Part shown: positions 8,411-16,464 of the stretch, piece by piece
Layout: every line of letters starts with the position of its first letter
Position numbering within the stretch: position 1 is the stretch's first letter
Source: an uncultured bacterium
Lineage (GTDB): Bacteria > Bacteroidota > Bacteroidia > Bacteroidales > Bacteroidaceae
DNA length: 64,000 nucleotides
NCBI GenBank assembly: GCA_905215345.1
Contig: CAJMPR010000013.1
Coordinates: forward strand, 1 to 64,000
Reading direction: 5' to 3'
Position numbers and translations under genes: made by a program
The notes under the pieces: model-generated
What the model was told of the DNA's origin: nothing
The model's input: only the letters and a program-made list of their open reading frames with translations
Database searches by the model: none

Positions 8411-9721
8411 TTAATCTGCAATATATACAATACGGCTAAAGTCGTAACCTTCCTGGATAGTGATTCCCTTCTTCATATTACCACTTTTGATGTCATATAC
8501 ATATACACACGGAGCAGAATGTTCAGGATTGACACCGATATATGCCTTTCCATTTAAGATAAACGAACGTTGAGAGAAAGTACCGCTGCTATAAGGCAAT
8601 TTCTTGCCATCACAAGTAAATTCCGTCACCTCATCTGTAGTCAAATCAAGCAAGGCATAATAACAGTTATAAGCGTTACCCCAGTTCTTATCCTTTTCAT
8701 ATTTGGAATTATCATCACCACAACCCGTAAATTTAGGATCTTGTATGTAAATCAATGCCTTGTTGTTTCCCAGATAATCTACGGTTACCAACTTGCCCTG
8801 ATCAGCCTCTTTATTCGCATTCTTATGAAAGCCGGTATAAGACTTATCAAATTCCGTTTCTCCTTTATTTATGCGGAGCAAACGACCATATTGACAAGTG
8901 CTTGCTTCCGAATTCGGAATGCGGCTATTACAAGCAATATAAAGGTTTTCGTTGTTATCAAAGAACATCTTATTTTGTAGCAATTCACCATAGGCAGTAC
9001 CTGCCATTTGCTCTGCACGCTCTTCCTTCACATATTTTTCAACCTTCATGGTAGCTGCATCAATAAACGCTACATAGAAGCCGGTATCGTCACTTTTGTC
9101 TTGAAAAGCATAGATAATCTTATTATCCGATTTACGATATCGTGCCAAACCGGAAGTACTGTATTTTTTAATCCCGGTCAGTTCGGCCAATCCCAAATCG
9201 CCTTCTCCCTCAATCTTCATCGTACCGGCATTGATTTTAGTCCAAAGGACCTCATTGGCAGAACCGTTGGCAGCTATTATCACGAAAGAATCATCGTTCA
9301 GCCAAGCAAATGAATAACGGCGTTCTTTATAGGTATTCGTTTTGAAAGCCTGTTCGGCAACTGTTGAAATAGCCGCATTTGAAATCTGATATTTACCGAA
9401 ACGGTCTTTTTCCTTCGGGATCTGATAATAATATTGTCCCTTAATAAGGGATTCCTGATAGAGTTTAGATGTTACATCACAACCAGAATTCTTAAAGTTA
9501 ATAGTTTCGTCACCTTCAAGGGAGTTGACACTTTTTACCAACAATGCCTCATCTGATCCCATACCACTGGAACCAAGCGAAACCCAAATATCATAATGCA
9601 CCTTATCAATTGTTTCGCCACCGATATCTCCGGAGTTATCATCGTCATCACTACAAGCACTGAAAGACACGGTTGTCATAACAGCGGCAAATGCCCATAC
9701 TAAGAATTTAATTTTTTTCAT
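8411..9721 (-). CDS. DUF4374 surface lipoprotein, XusB-like
   Basis: 436 residues. The signal ends FSAC with the lipid Cys at 23, followed by SDDDD, the acidic tag of surface-exported Bacteroidota lipoproteins. The rest is rich in beta strands with repeated YxxFID/YVYDI-type segments, consistent with a beta-propeller as described for DUF4374 proteins. XusB of B. thetaiotaomicron, the best-known relative, captures a siderophore at the cell surface and passes it to XusA. The gene is 20 bp after the receptor gene and 112 bp before the PepSY gene. The B12 riboswitch suggests a corrinoid or cobalt chelate as a possible cargo, although iron siderophores remain likely too. Confidence 0.82.
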   Translation of the reverse strand: MKKIKFLVWAFAAVMTTVSFSACSDDDDNSGDIGGETIDKVHYDIWVSLGSSGMGSDEALLVKSVNSLEGDETINFKNSGCDVTSKLYQESLIKGQYYYQIPKEKDRFGKYQISNAAISTVAEQAFKTNTYKERRYSFAWLNDDSFVIIAANGSANEVLWTKINAGTMKIEGEGDLGLAELTGIKKYSTSGLARYRKSDNKIIYAFQDKSDDTGFYVAFIDAATMKVEKYVKEERAEQMAGTAYGELLQNKMFFDNNENLYIACNSRIPNSEASTCQYGRLLRINKGETEFDKSYTGFHKNANKEADQGKLVTVDYLGNNKALIYIQDPKFTGCGDDNSKYEKDKNWGNAYNCYYALLDLTTDEVTEFTCDGKKLPYSSGTFSQRSFILNGKAYIGVNPEHSAPCVYVYDIKSGNMKKGITIQEGYDFSRIVYIAD

Positions 9722-9741
9722 TTCCTTTTTTATTTGAATGA

Positions 9742-12123
9742 TTAATGAATGAATATTCTGAACTTACACAAGAAAGAGCGTCCAGGTTTCTGGAGCATAT
9801 AATTATCATATATTTTACTGTCAAAAAGGTTATTGCACTCCAACGTTACATTATATCTTTCCTTATGCCATGAGTAGGTCAAAGTAGCGATATGCTGGTG
9901 CTGTGTCGGGATTTTAGACTTACTATCTAACGAACCATACCCTTCCCATGTCAAGTAAAACCAATGAACGTATTGATATAAATAGCCGAAACGTACTTTA
10001 TCATTTCTTTGGAAAAGATTCCTTTGCGTCAGAGTCAGTTCGGTGTTACTAAACAGCCACGGTCTGTTAGGTATCTTATTCTTATAGGTCACAGAAGGTT
10101 TCCCGTCTTTCTTCAACGGATTCATGTCACGCGCCTCCTGATAACTACAGTTAGTTGTTAGTTGCAATATATTATCATAAGTATAGCGCAATTCTCCTTC
10201 GGCTCCTTTCATTGTTACATTAGAGATATTGTCATACTGCATCATACCTTCTACTTCCGACACCACAGCATGTATATAATCCTCTACTTTTCGATAAAAC
10301 GCATTTGCTTCGTAGTAAAGAAGATGTTTGGATGCCAAACGGATATTTCCAAAAGCACCCACATTAAAGTTATTGCTATGTTCAGGTTTTAAGGCGAGAT
10401 TGGCATATATAGTTGTCCCATTTCCCAATAACTCCCTGGCTAATGGAAGGCGAACGGTATGTTCGTAGGATGCTTTCAAGGCAAAAGGTTCGCAAAAGTT
10501 ATAGCGCACACCCAATCCGTAGCCCGGATTACTTTTCGTAGTGCTTCGGGGCATATTGGCAGAATTGGTTATCCAGGACAAGTCTGTCTGTTCTATCTTG
10601 ACGTGATTGATATAGTCTTTCAGAAAAAAGGTATTCACCAACTTATCGTTCAAGAACGACTGATTATACGAAAGACCGACAATATGTTTTGCCAGTACAT
10701 CATTCGACGGGACAAACTCATCATCAAAATCATCGTAGCGTTTGTTTCCCGTACGTGTCAGCAAATAGTTAAAATTAAGAGAGTGATGCTTATTAAAATC
10801 ATAATTTAAATTGGCACGCACCACTGTAAGCGGACGTTTGTAATGACGCAATTGTTTGCCATATCCGGTTATCTCATTTCGTGCACTTTCAATATATGCT
10901 CCATTCCAGCTATATTTACGGAAAGTAGTATCTATAGTGAGTGCATGATCCCATGTATGGGAAACAAGCGCATTCATAGCCAGTTTCTCAATCAGAAAGT
11001 CCTTTTTGCGGTAACGTGCTGACATATTCCAAGCATCCTGCTGCCTCTCTGCCATACCATAAACAATGCTTTGCATAGCCCCTGTCTGTAATTCCTTGTC
11101 CACCTTCGAGTAAGAACCGGAAACATAGAAAGCATCAGCCCATTTCTTATTTTCCACTCCCACTTCTACCTGAGCCAGCACTGAAAGATAATCATCATGA
11201 AAACGCTTAGCATTAGTCAGCTGGTATTTACCTGATTCTTCATTCCACAGTTCAACATCCTTTACCGTATAATCATTCTTGGAATAATTAAAGCCGACTG
11301 TCGGTTTCAGGATAATACCTGTTTTTGGGAAATAGACTTGTGCATTCAAATCTGCGAGATAAGTATGGAAAGAACCTACACTGAAAGAAGCATCCAAGAA
11401 GTTCTTTTTTTCTTTTTTAGTGATAATATTGATAGCACCTCCTAAAGCATCAGCGCCTAAATGAGCAGGGACAACCCCTTTATAAATTTCAATATGGTCA
11501 ATTGTATTCACCGGAAAGTTTGCCAGCGAAATTTCTGTCCCCTTGGTATCCATAGGTACTCCATCCACAAAGTAACGAACTGCATTACCGGACATTCCAT
11601 TCAGAGAGAGTTCAAAATCAGCCCCCAGTCCGCCTTCTGTCCGTACCTTGATACCGGTAGTACGATTGATGATATCATTCAGGTTAGTAGTAGAGTTAGC
11701 TATGGACTTTACATCAACGGCATTAACCGTATAAGCCCCTTCGCGCAACTTCTGTGTCTGGCTCTTCCCATACACAGTTACAGATTGCAAATCCACCGAA
11801 TTTTCTTCCAGCTTAAAATTAAGGATTTCATTCTTGCTTACATTGATCTCTTTCTTAACGGTATTGTACCCATATAATGAAACCACAAGTTTGTGTTTAC
11901 CGGATGCGACCCGCAAAGAATATTCCCCCTTGTCGTTTGAGTAAGTGCCCGTTGTGGAATTTTCAATAGCTATCATTGCTGCTGATAGAGGATGCTTGTT
12001 TGCGTCCGATACTATTCCGGAAATAGTGACTGTGCCTTGTGCTGCCAGAAAATCAGAAAGCAATAATAAGGATACAAATAATAATGTACGGAATAAGTAG
12101 TTGATGTTTCTTTTGTATGCCAT
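9742..12123 (-). CDS. TonB-dependent receptor with carboxypeptidase-like N-domain, XusA-like
   Basis: 793 residues. A signal peptide (about 1-28) is followed by a CarboxypepD_reg-like domain (about 30-112, beginning VTISGIVSDANKHPL), a TonB-box-like LQSVTVYGKS, a plug (about 125-235, with GGAINIITKK) and a barrel ending LCKFRIFIH. It imports a ligand captured by the DUF4374 lipoprotein encoded next. It is the first gene of the three-gene unit, with a leader of about 360 nt containing a cobalamin riboswitch. The two receptors in this window differ in having or lacking the N-domain and are not close copies. Receptor identity is firm. The comparison to XusA rests on gene order and partner families. 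Confidence 0.88.
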   Translation of the reverse strand: MAYKRNINYLFRTLLFVSLLLLSDFLAAQGTVTISGIVSDANKHPLSAAMIAIENSTTGTYSNDKGEYSLRVASGKHKLVVSLYGYNTVKKEINVSKNEILNFKLEENSVDLQSVTVYGKSQTQKLREGAYTVNAVDVKSIANSTTNLNDIINRTTGIKVRTEGGLGADFELSLNGMSGNAVRYFVDGVPMDTKGTEISLANFPVNTIDHIEIYKGVVPAHLGADALGGAINIITKKEKKNFLDASFSVGSFHTYLADLNAQVYFPKTGIILKPTVGFNYSKNDYTVKDVELWNEESGKYQLTNAKRFHDDYLSVLAQVEVGVENKKWADAFYVSGSYSKVDKELQTGAMQSIVYGMAERQQDAWNMSARYRKKDFLIEKLAMNALVSHTWDHALTIDTTFRKYSWNGAYIESARNEITGYGKQLRHYKRPLTVVRANLNYDFNKHHSLNFNYLLTRTGNKRYDDFDDEFVPSNDVLAKHIVGLSYNQSFLNDKLVNTFFLKDYINHVKIEQTDLSWITNSANMPRSTTKSNPGYGLGVRYNFCEPFALKASYEHTVRLPLARELLGNGTTIYANLALKPEHSNNFNVGAFGNIRLASKHLLYYEANAFYRKVEDYIHAVVSEVEGMMQYDNISNVTMKGAEGELRYTYDNILQLTTNCSYQEARDMNPLKKDGKPSVTYKNKIPNRPWLFSNTELTLTQRNLFQRNDKVRFGYLYQYVHWFYLTWEGYGSLDSKSKIPTQHQHIATLTYSWHKERYNVTLECNNLFDSKIYDNYMLQKPGRSFLCKFRIFIH

Positions 12124-12245
12124 TCTTTAAAATTTATTTTTCGAGAAAAGCACAGAAACAAACAGAGGTAACAAATCATAGAAAGGTCCTCGTGAATACT
12201 GTTTTCAGCCTCATTCCCCGAAAGCTTTAAAAACACGAATAAATT

Positions 12246-12400
12246 GGCAGGTCTTCTGACTCGCTCCATTACCGAAACCTTCCCATCTTAAAACAGACAG
12301 TGGCGTATATCTTCGGCAATATAGTTAAGAGCTTACAGCAGCGGGACTGTTCAGGAGTTTCACCTGATTCCCTTTTAATCGTTCTTCATATAATGAAGAA
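12246..12400 (-). ncRNA. Cobalamin riboswitch upstream of the xus-like operon
   Basis: On the minus strand: GATTAAAAGGGAATCAGGTG, CCCGCTGCTGTAAGC, GCCACTG, and a perfect B12 box AGTCAGAAGACCTGCC at 12246-12261. A palindrome TTCTTCATATAATGAAGAA (12382-12400) stands just 5' of the core. About 90 nt of extra leader separates the core from the promoter. Confidence 0.94.
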
Positions 12401-12490
12401 AGCGAACCAATATATATAACAATGTTATAACCAAATCATTAAGGGTTGTAAGACATTAGACTCGTGCCCTAAAGATTTGATTTTCGGACG

Positions 12491-12498
12491 CAAAGGTA
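12491..12498 (-). promoter_or_regulatory. -7 promoter box for the xus-like operon
   Basis: TACCTTTG on the minus strand fits TAnnTTTG. It implies a start near 12484 and a 5' extension of roughly 90 nt before the riboswitch core. Confidence 0.55.
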
Positions 12499-12578
12499 CA
12501 ATGTTTTTTCTTTTACGCAATACATATTCAGCATAAATTAATCATTAACTTATTATCTCAAAATATAAAATTAATATC

Positions 12579-12586
12579 TATCTTTG
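12579..12586 (+). promoter_or_regulatory. -7 promoter box for the corrin biosynthesis operon
   Basis: TATCTTTG lies 95 bp before the cbiK start and faces away from the minus-strand promoter at 12491-12498. The transcript would have a leader of about 90 nt, which is too short for a full cobalamin riboswitch. Confidence 0.6.
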
Positions 12587-12681
12587 CTTCAATTTAGATG
12601 ATATGGCAACACATTCCGTCTGCTATATAAAAGTAATCCGGTGAAACTTATCAAGTTGTAAAACCCAAATTCAGTCACATT

Positions 12682-13626
12682 ATGAGAACAAGTTTATTAT
12701 TAATATTAACCATGTTTTCTATCTTCTGTTCCGCAGTCGAAGAGGGAAACTTTGTAGCAAGCGATATGTTGGCAAATATGAAACACGGTGACAAAGCTGC
12801 TCTGCTCATGGTGCACTTCGGCACTACATACGATGACACTCGTGCATTGACGATTGACGCCATTAATACAAAAGCACAAGCCATTTTTCCCGAACTGAAA
12901 TTTAAAGAAGCATATACATCGCGTATCATCATCCGCCGCCTTAAGGCACGGGGTATCGACAAAATGACTCCACTGGACGCATTGCTCCAACTGCGCAGTG
13001 AAGGATACACACATATCATTATTCAAAGTACCAATATTATTGAAGGAGTAGAAATGGAATCACTCCGTCGCGATGTGGAAAGTGTACTTCCTTTCTTTAA
13101 GGAAATCCGTGTGGGTACTCCGCTGTTCTATTCAACAGGGGACACAGAAAAGGTAATCGGTATTTTGGGAAATCGTCTCAATATCCCTGCAAACGGAAAG
13201 AAAAGCCCCAAAGAGCACATCGTTCTTGTAGGACATGGAACTTCTACTCCCAGCACAGCCATATACAGCCAGATAGACTATATGCTGAAAGCTAATGAAC
13301 TGACAAATTTCCATGTAGGTACTATTGAAGGCTATCCTACTTTTGAAACCATGCTGACACAACTGAAAGCTGCCAAAGCAAGGAGCATAACACTCGTCCC
13401 ATTAATGTTCGTTGCCGGCGACCATGCCAAAAACGATATTGCCGGAGAGTGGAAAGAACAGCTCGAAAAGGAAGGTTATACCGTCCATGTACACATGGAA
13501 GGTTTGGGACAAGTGCCCGAAATACAAGAAATATTTATTGACCACATCCGCTTCGGTTTGAAACATCGTATGCAGGGTATTATGGAGAAGAAAGCTGCAT
13601 ATGCGGCAAGTAAAAAACCGGAATAA
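12682..13626 (+). CDS. cbiK: Exported sirohydrochlorin cobaltochelatase, CbiK type
   Basis: 314 residues. The N terminus MRTSLLLILTMFSIFCSA is a Sec signal peptide. The Cys near its end is preceded by Phe, so it is not a good lipobox and a soluble periplasmic form is expected. The chelatase fold follows, with KAALLMVHFGTTYDDT and the two family histidines H185 (VGHGT) and H248 (AGDHAKND). CbiK inserts Co(II) into sirohydrochlorin at the start of the cobalt-early B12 pathway. A periplasmic place is odd for an enzyme whose substrate and next enzymes are cytoplasmic, though a periplasmic CbiK is known from Desulfovibrio. It is first in a tight operon and sits 17 bp before cbiH-cbiC. Confidence 0.88.
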   Translation: MRTSLLLILTMFSIFCSAVEEGNFVASDMLANMKHGDKAALLMVHFGTTYDDTRALTIDAINTKAQAIFPELKFKEAYTSRIIIRRLKARGIDKMTPLDALLQLRSEGYTHIIIQSTNIIEGVEMESLRRDVESVLPFFKEIRVGTPLFYSTGDTEKVIGILGNRLNIPANGKKSPKEHIVLVGHGTSTPSTAIYSQIDYMLKANELTNFHVGTIEGYPTFETMLTQLKAAKARSITLVPLMFVAGDHAKNDIAGEWKEQLEKEGYTVHVHMEGLGQVPEIQEIFIDHIRFGLKHRMQGIMEKKAAYAASKKPE

Positions 13627-13643
13627 AATTACTTAGAGAATAT

Positions 13644-15131
13644 ATGAAACAGCCCAAAATAATCGTTGCCGGCATCGGTCCGGGCAATGAGCAAGACATT
13701 ACGCCCGCCGTAATTGCCGCTTTGCAAGAAGCGGATATAGTAGTGGGATATAAATATTATTTTCAATTTACCACTCCCCACCTCCGCCCCGGAACGCAGT
13801 GCGTGGATACCGGGATGAAGCGGGAACGTACCCGTGCCGAGCAAGCATTTGAGCTGGCGGAACAGGGTAAGACAGTATGTGTTATCAGTTCGGGCGATGC
13901 AGGGATTTACGGCATGACACCACTTATCTATGAAATGAAGCGGGAACGACATAGTAATGTAGAGATTGTTTCTCTGCCGGGTATCAGTGCTTTCCAGAAA
14001 GCGGCTTCCCTGTTGGGTGCGCCGGTGGGACACGACTTCTGCGTCATTTCCCTCTCAGACCTGATGACACCGTGGGAACGCATCGAAAAACGTATCATAG
14101 CCGCAGCAGCCGCTGATTTCGTAACGGCTGTCTATAATCCTAAAAGCGAAGGACGCTACTGGCAACTGTACCGACTGAAAGAGTTGTTCTTGCAGGAAGG
14201 ACGTGCACCGGAGACACCCGTAGGATATGTACGCCAGGCAGGACGTCCGGAACAGGAGGTGCACATCACGACACTGGAAGCGTTCAATCCCGAAGAGGTG
14301 GATATGTTTACCGTGATACTAATAGGCAATTCACAGTCGTACGAGTGGAACGGAACGATGATTACTCCACGGGGATATTACAGGGAAGAGGTTGAGACTG
14401 CTAAACCTCAACTTGACGCTGCTAAAGGTCAACTTGACGCCGCTAAACCTCAACTCCAGAGTTCTAAAGGTCAACTCCAGACCAACAAAGGGCAGGACAT
14501 TATGATACGGAGTTTCCGTACCATTGAGAAAGAATTGACAAACAAGAATATCCCACTCGACCATAAATGGGCGTTACTGCACGCTATCCATACCACCGCA
14601 GACTTTGAAATGGAGAAGTTGCTGCACACGGACGAAAGAGCCGTGGAAACGCTGTATCAAGATATCATTGAGGGGCGCATACGGACAATCATCACAGACG
14701 TAACAATGGCTGCGAGCGGTATTCGTAAAGGGGCTTTGGAGCGTCTGGGCGTAGAGGTGAAATGCTATCTCGGCGACCCTCGTACCGCCGCAATGGCAAC
14801 AGATAAAGGTATCACCCGTACACAGGCAGGTACGCGCCTCGCTGTTGAGGAGCATCCCGACGCGCTATTCGTCTTCGGCAACGCACCGACGGCATTAATG
14901 GAGCTGTGCGACCTCATACGCAAAGGTAAAGCACATCCGGCAGGGATTGTAGCTGCTCCGGTGGGCTTTGTACACGTACAGGAATCCAAGCATATGATAA
15001 AGCCTTTCACCGAGATTCCGAAGATAATCGTGGAAGGACGCAAAGGCGGAAGCAATCTCGCCGCAACATTGGTAAACTCTATTTTGTGCTACAATGATGC
15101 GGAACAGCTAAGGCCGGGACGGGACGTGTGA
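13644..15131 (+). CDS. Fused cobalt-precorrin-3 C17-methyltransferase / cobalt-precorrin-8 methylmutase
   Basis: 495 residues. Residues 1-245 are a CbiH/CobJ SAM-methyltransferase (VAGIGPGN near the start, SSGDAGIYGM near 89-98), the ring-contraction enzyme. Residues about 288-495 are CbiC/CobH precorrin-8X methylmutase (DPRTAAMA, FGNAPTAL, PVGFV), which moves the C11 methyl to C12. The two are joined by a repetitive linker (about 251-282) of seven-residue units of the type AKPQLDA, encoded by 21-bp near-repeats. It lies in the corrin operon between cbiK and cbiET. The fusion places a mid-pathway and a last-step enzyme in one chain. Both domains look complete. Confidence 0.95.
   Translation: MKQPKIIVAGIGPGNEQDITPAVIAALQEADIVVGYKYYFQFTTPHLRPGTQCVDTGMKRERTRAEQAFELAEQGKTVCVISSGDAGIYGMTPLIYEMKRERHSNVEIVSLPGISAFQKAASLLGAPVGHDFCVISLSDLMTPWERIEKRIIAAAAADFVTAVYNPKSEGRYWQLYRLKELFLQEGRAPETPVGYVRQAGRPEQEVHITTLEAFNPEEVDMFTVILIGNSQSYEWNGTMITPRGYYREEVETAKPQLDAAKGQLDAAKPQLQSSKGQLQTNKGQDIMIRSFRTIEKELTNKNIPLDHKWALLHAIHTTADFEMEKLLHTDERAVETLYQDIIEGRIRTIITDVTMAASGIRKGALERLGVEVKCYLGDPRTAAMATDKGITRTQAGTRLAVEEHPDALFVFGNAPTALMELCDLIRKGKAHPAGIVAAPVGFVHVQESKHMIKPFTEIPKIIVEGRKGGSNLAATLVNSILCYNDAEQLRPGRDV
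14394..14490 (+). repeat. 21-bp tandem repeat coding a heptad linker
   Basis: About four and a half units encode AKPQLDA, AKGQLDA, AKPQLQS, SKGQLQT and NKGQ. P and G alternate at the third position of the unit. Because each unit is 21 bp, gain or loss keeps the reading frame, so the linker length can vary among strains without breaking either enzyme. Confidence 0.85.
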
Positions 15132-15133
15132 AA

Positions 15134-15164
15134 TAGTGATTAGTGGTTAGTGATTAGTGATTAG
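15134..15164. repeat. GTGATTA-type heptamer repeat between operon genes
   Basis: Four to five head-to-tail copies of a seven-base unit (TAGTGAT / TAGTGGT) occupy most of the gap between the cbiH-cbiC and cbiET genes. There is no inverted partner arm here, unlike the related repeats at 20920, 33426 and 41166. Confidence 0.75.
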
Positions 15165-15173
15165 CTATTGGTG

Positions 15174-16451
15174 ATGCAACGGAAATTTATCATAATAGGA
15201 ATGGACGATAACCGGACTCCTTTCTTTCTGCCGGAAGTATTGGAACAGATACGGCATGGAAAGGTCTTTTCGGGGGGAGTACGGCATAAAGAGATTGTCA
15301 GAGACTTGTTACCGGATGATGCGGAATGGATTTCCATTACCGTGCCGCTGGATAATGTATTCGCACAATATGAAAGAGTTTTCGGTAGTGACGAAGCCGA
15401 ACAAACTAATTCCGGTCTCAGGCAAATTATTGTTTTCGCTTCGGGCGACCCTTTGTTCTTCGGCTTTGCCAACACAGTGAAGCGGAAATTGCCGGATGCG
15501 GAAATCAAGCTCTATCCGTCTTTCAACTCACTCCAGACATTGGCGCATCGCCTTGTAATGCCTTACGATGATATGCGCACCGTTTCGCTGACAGGACGTC
15601 CCTGGCATGAGTTCGACCGCGCCCTGATTGAACGTACCCCAAAGATAGGCATCCTCACCGACCGGGAACATACGCCCGCCACAATCGCTGCCCGTATGCT
15701 GGAATACGGCTATAACTGCTACACAATGTATGTAGGAGAACATCTCGGCAATCCCGAAAAAGAACGTATCCGACACATGACATTGAAAGAAGCGGTACAA
15801 GGCAAGTTCGAACATCCCAATAATCTGTTGCTTTGCGCCACCACTTTTCCGGAAGATGCAAACAAACAAGACCGTCCGAAGGACACACATGGTTTGACAG
15901 TCCGTCCTTTCGGTATCCCTGACGAACAGTTCGCCCATTTGGACGGCCGTACCCGCATGATAACCAAAGCCCCTATCCGTCTGCTTACGTTACAGGCATT
16001 GGAGCTGAACCGTCACCAGGTATTTTGGGATATCGGCTTTTGTACAGGTTCGGTATCCATCGAAGCCCGCTTGCAATTTCCGCACCTCACTGTTATTGCA
16101 TTCGAAGTACGTCCTGAAGGCGAAGAACTAATGAACATCAACAGCCGCCGCTTCGGAGCACCGGGCATCACAGCCATCATCAGAGATTTCCTGCAGGAAA
16201 AAACCGATAATCTCCCCCGCCCCGAGGCAGTGTTTATCGGCGGACATGGCGGACGTCTGCAAGAGATGCTGGCACATATCAAAGAGGTGTTACAACCCGG
16301 TGGATGTATTGTCTTTAACTCCGTATCGGCAGAAAGCAAAGCCGCATTTATCGAAGGAACCGAAGCTGCCGGACTGGTGCTGCAACCTTCCGTACAGGTT
16401 ACCCTGAATGATTATAATCCCATTGAAATTATGAAAGCTACGCTTTCTTAA
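15174..16451 (+). CDS. Cobalt-precorrin-7 C5-methyltransferase / cobalt-precorrin-6B C15-methyltransferase (decarboxylating), CbiE-CbiT fusion
   Basis: 425 residues from the ATG at 15174. A TTG two codons upstream would only add two residues. Residues 1-205 are CbiE (tetrapyrrole methylase fold, FASGDPLFFGF). Residues about 225-425 are CbiT, a Rossmann methyltransferase with WDIGFCTGSVSIEA as motif I and IFNSVSAES near the end. The usual motif I is DIGAGTGS, so Phe-Cys replaces Ala-Gly, which is worth noting but not clearly inactivating. Together these form CobL, which methylates C5 and C15 and removes the ring C acetate carboxyl. The gene is in the corrin operon, 13 bp before cbiG-cbiF. Confidence 0.95.
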   Translation: MQRKFIIIGMDDNRTPFFLPEVLEQIRHGKVFSGGVRHKEIVRDLLPDDAEWISITVPLDNVFAQYERVFGSDEAEQTNSGLRQIIVFASGDPLFFGFANTVKRKLPDAEIKLYPSFNSLQTLAHRLVMPYDDMRTVSLTGRPWHEFDRALIERTPKIGILTDREHTPATIAARMLEYGYNCYTMYVGEHLGNPEKERIRHMTLKEAVQGKFEHPNNLLLCATTFPEDANKQDRPKDTHGLTVRPFGIPDEQFAHLDGRTRMITKAPIRLLTLQALELNRHQVFWDIGFCTGSVSIEARLQFPHLTVIAFEVRPEGEELMNINSRRFGAPGITAIIRDFLQEKTDNLPRPEAVFIGGHGGRLQEMLAHIKEVLQPGGCIVFNSVSAESKAAFIEGTEAAGLVLQPSVQVTLNDYNPIEIMKATLS

Positions 16452-16464
16452 ATATACATCAGTT

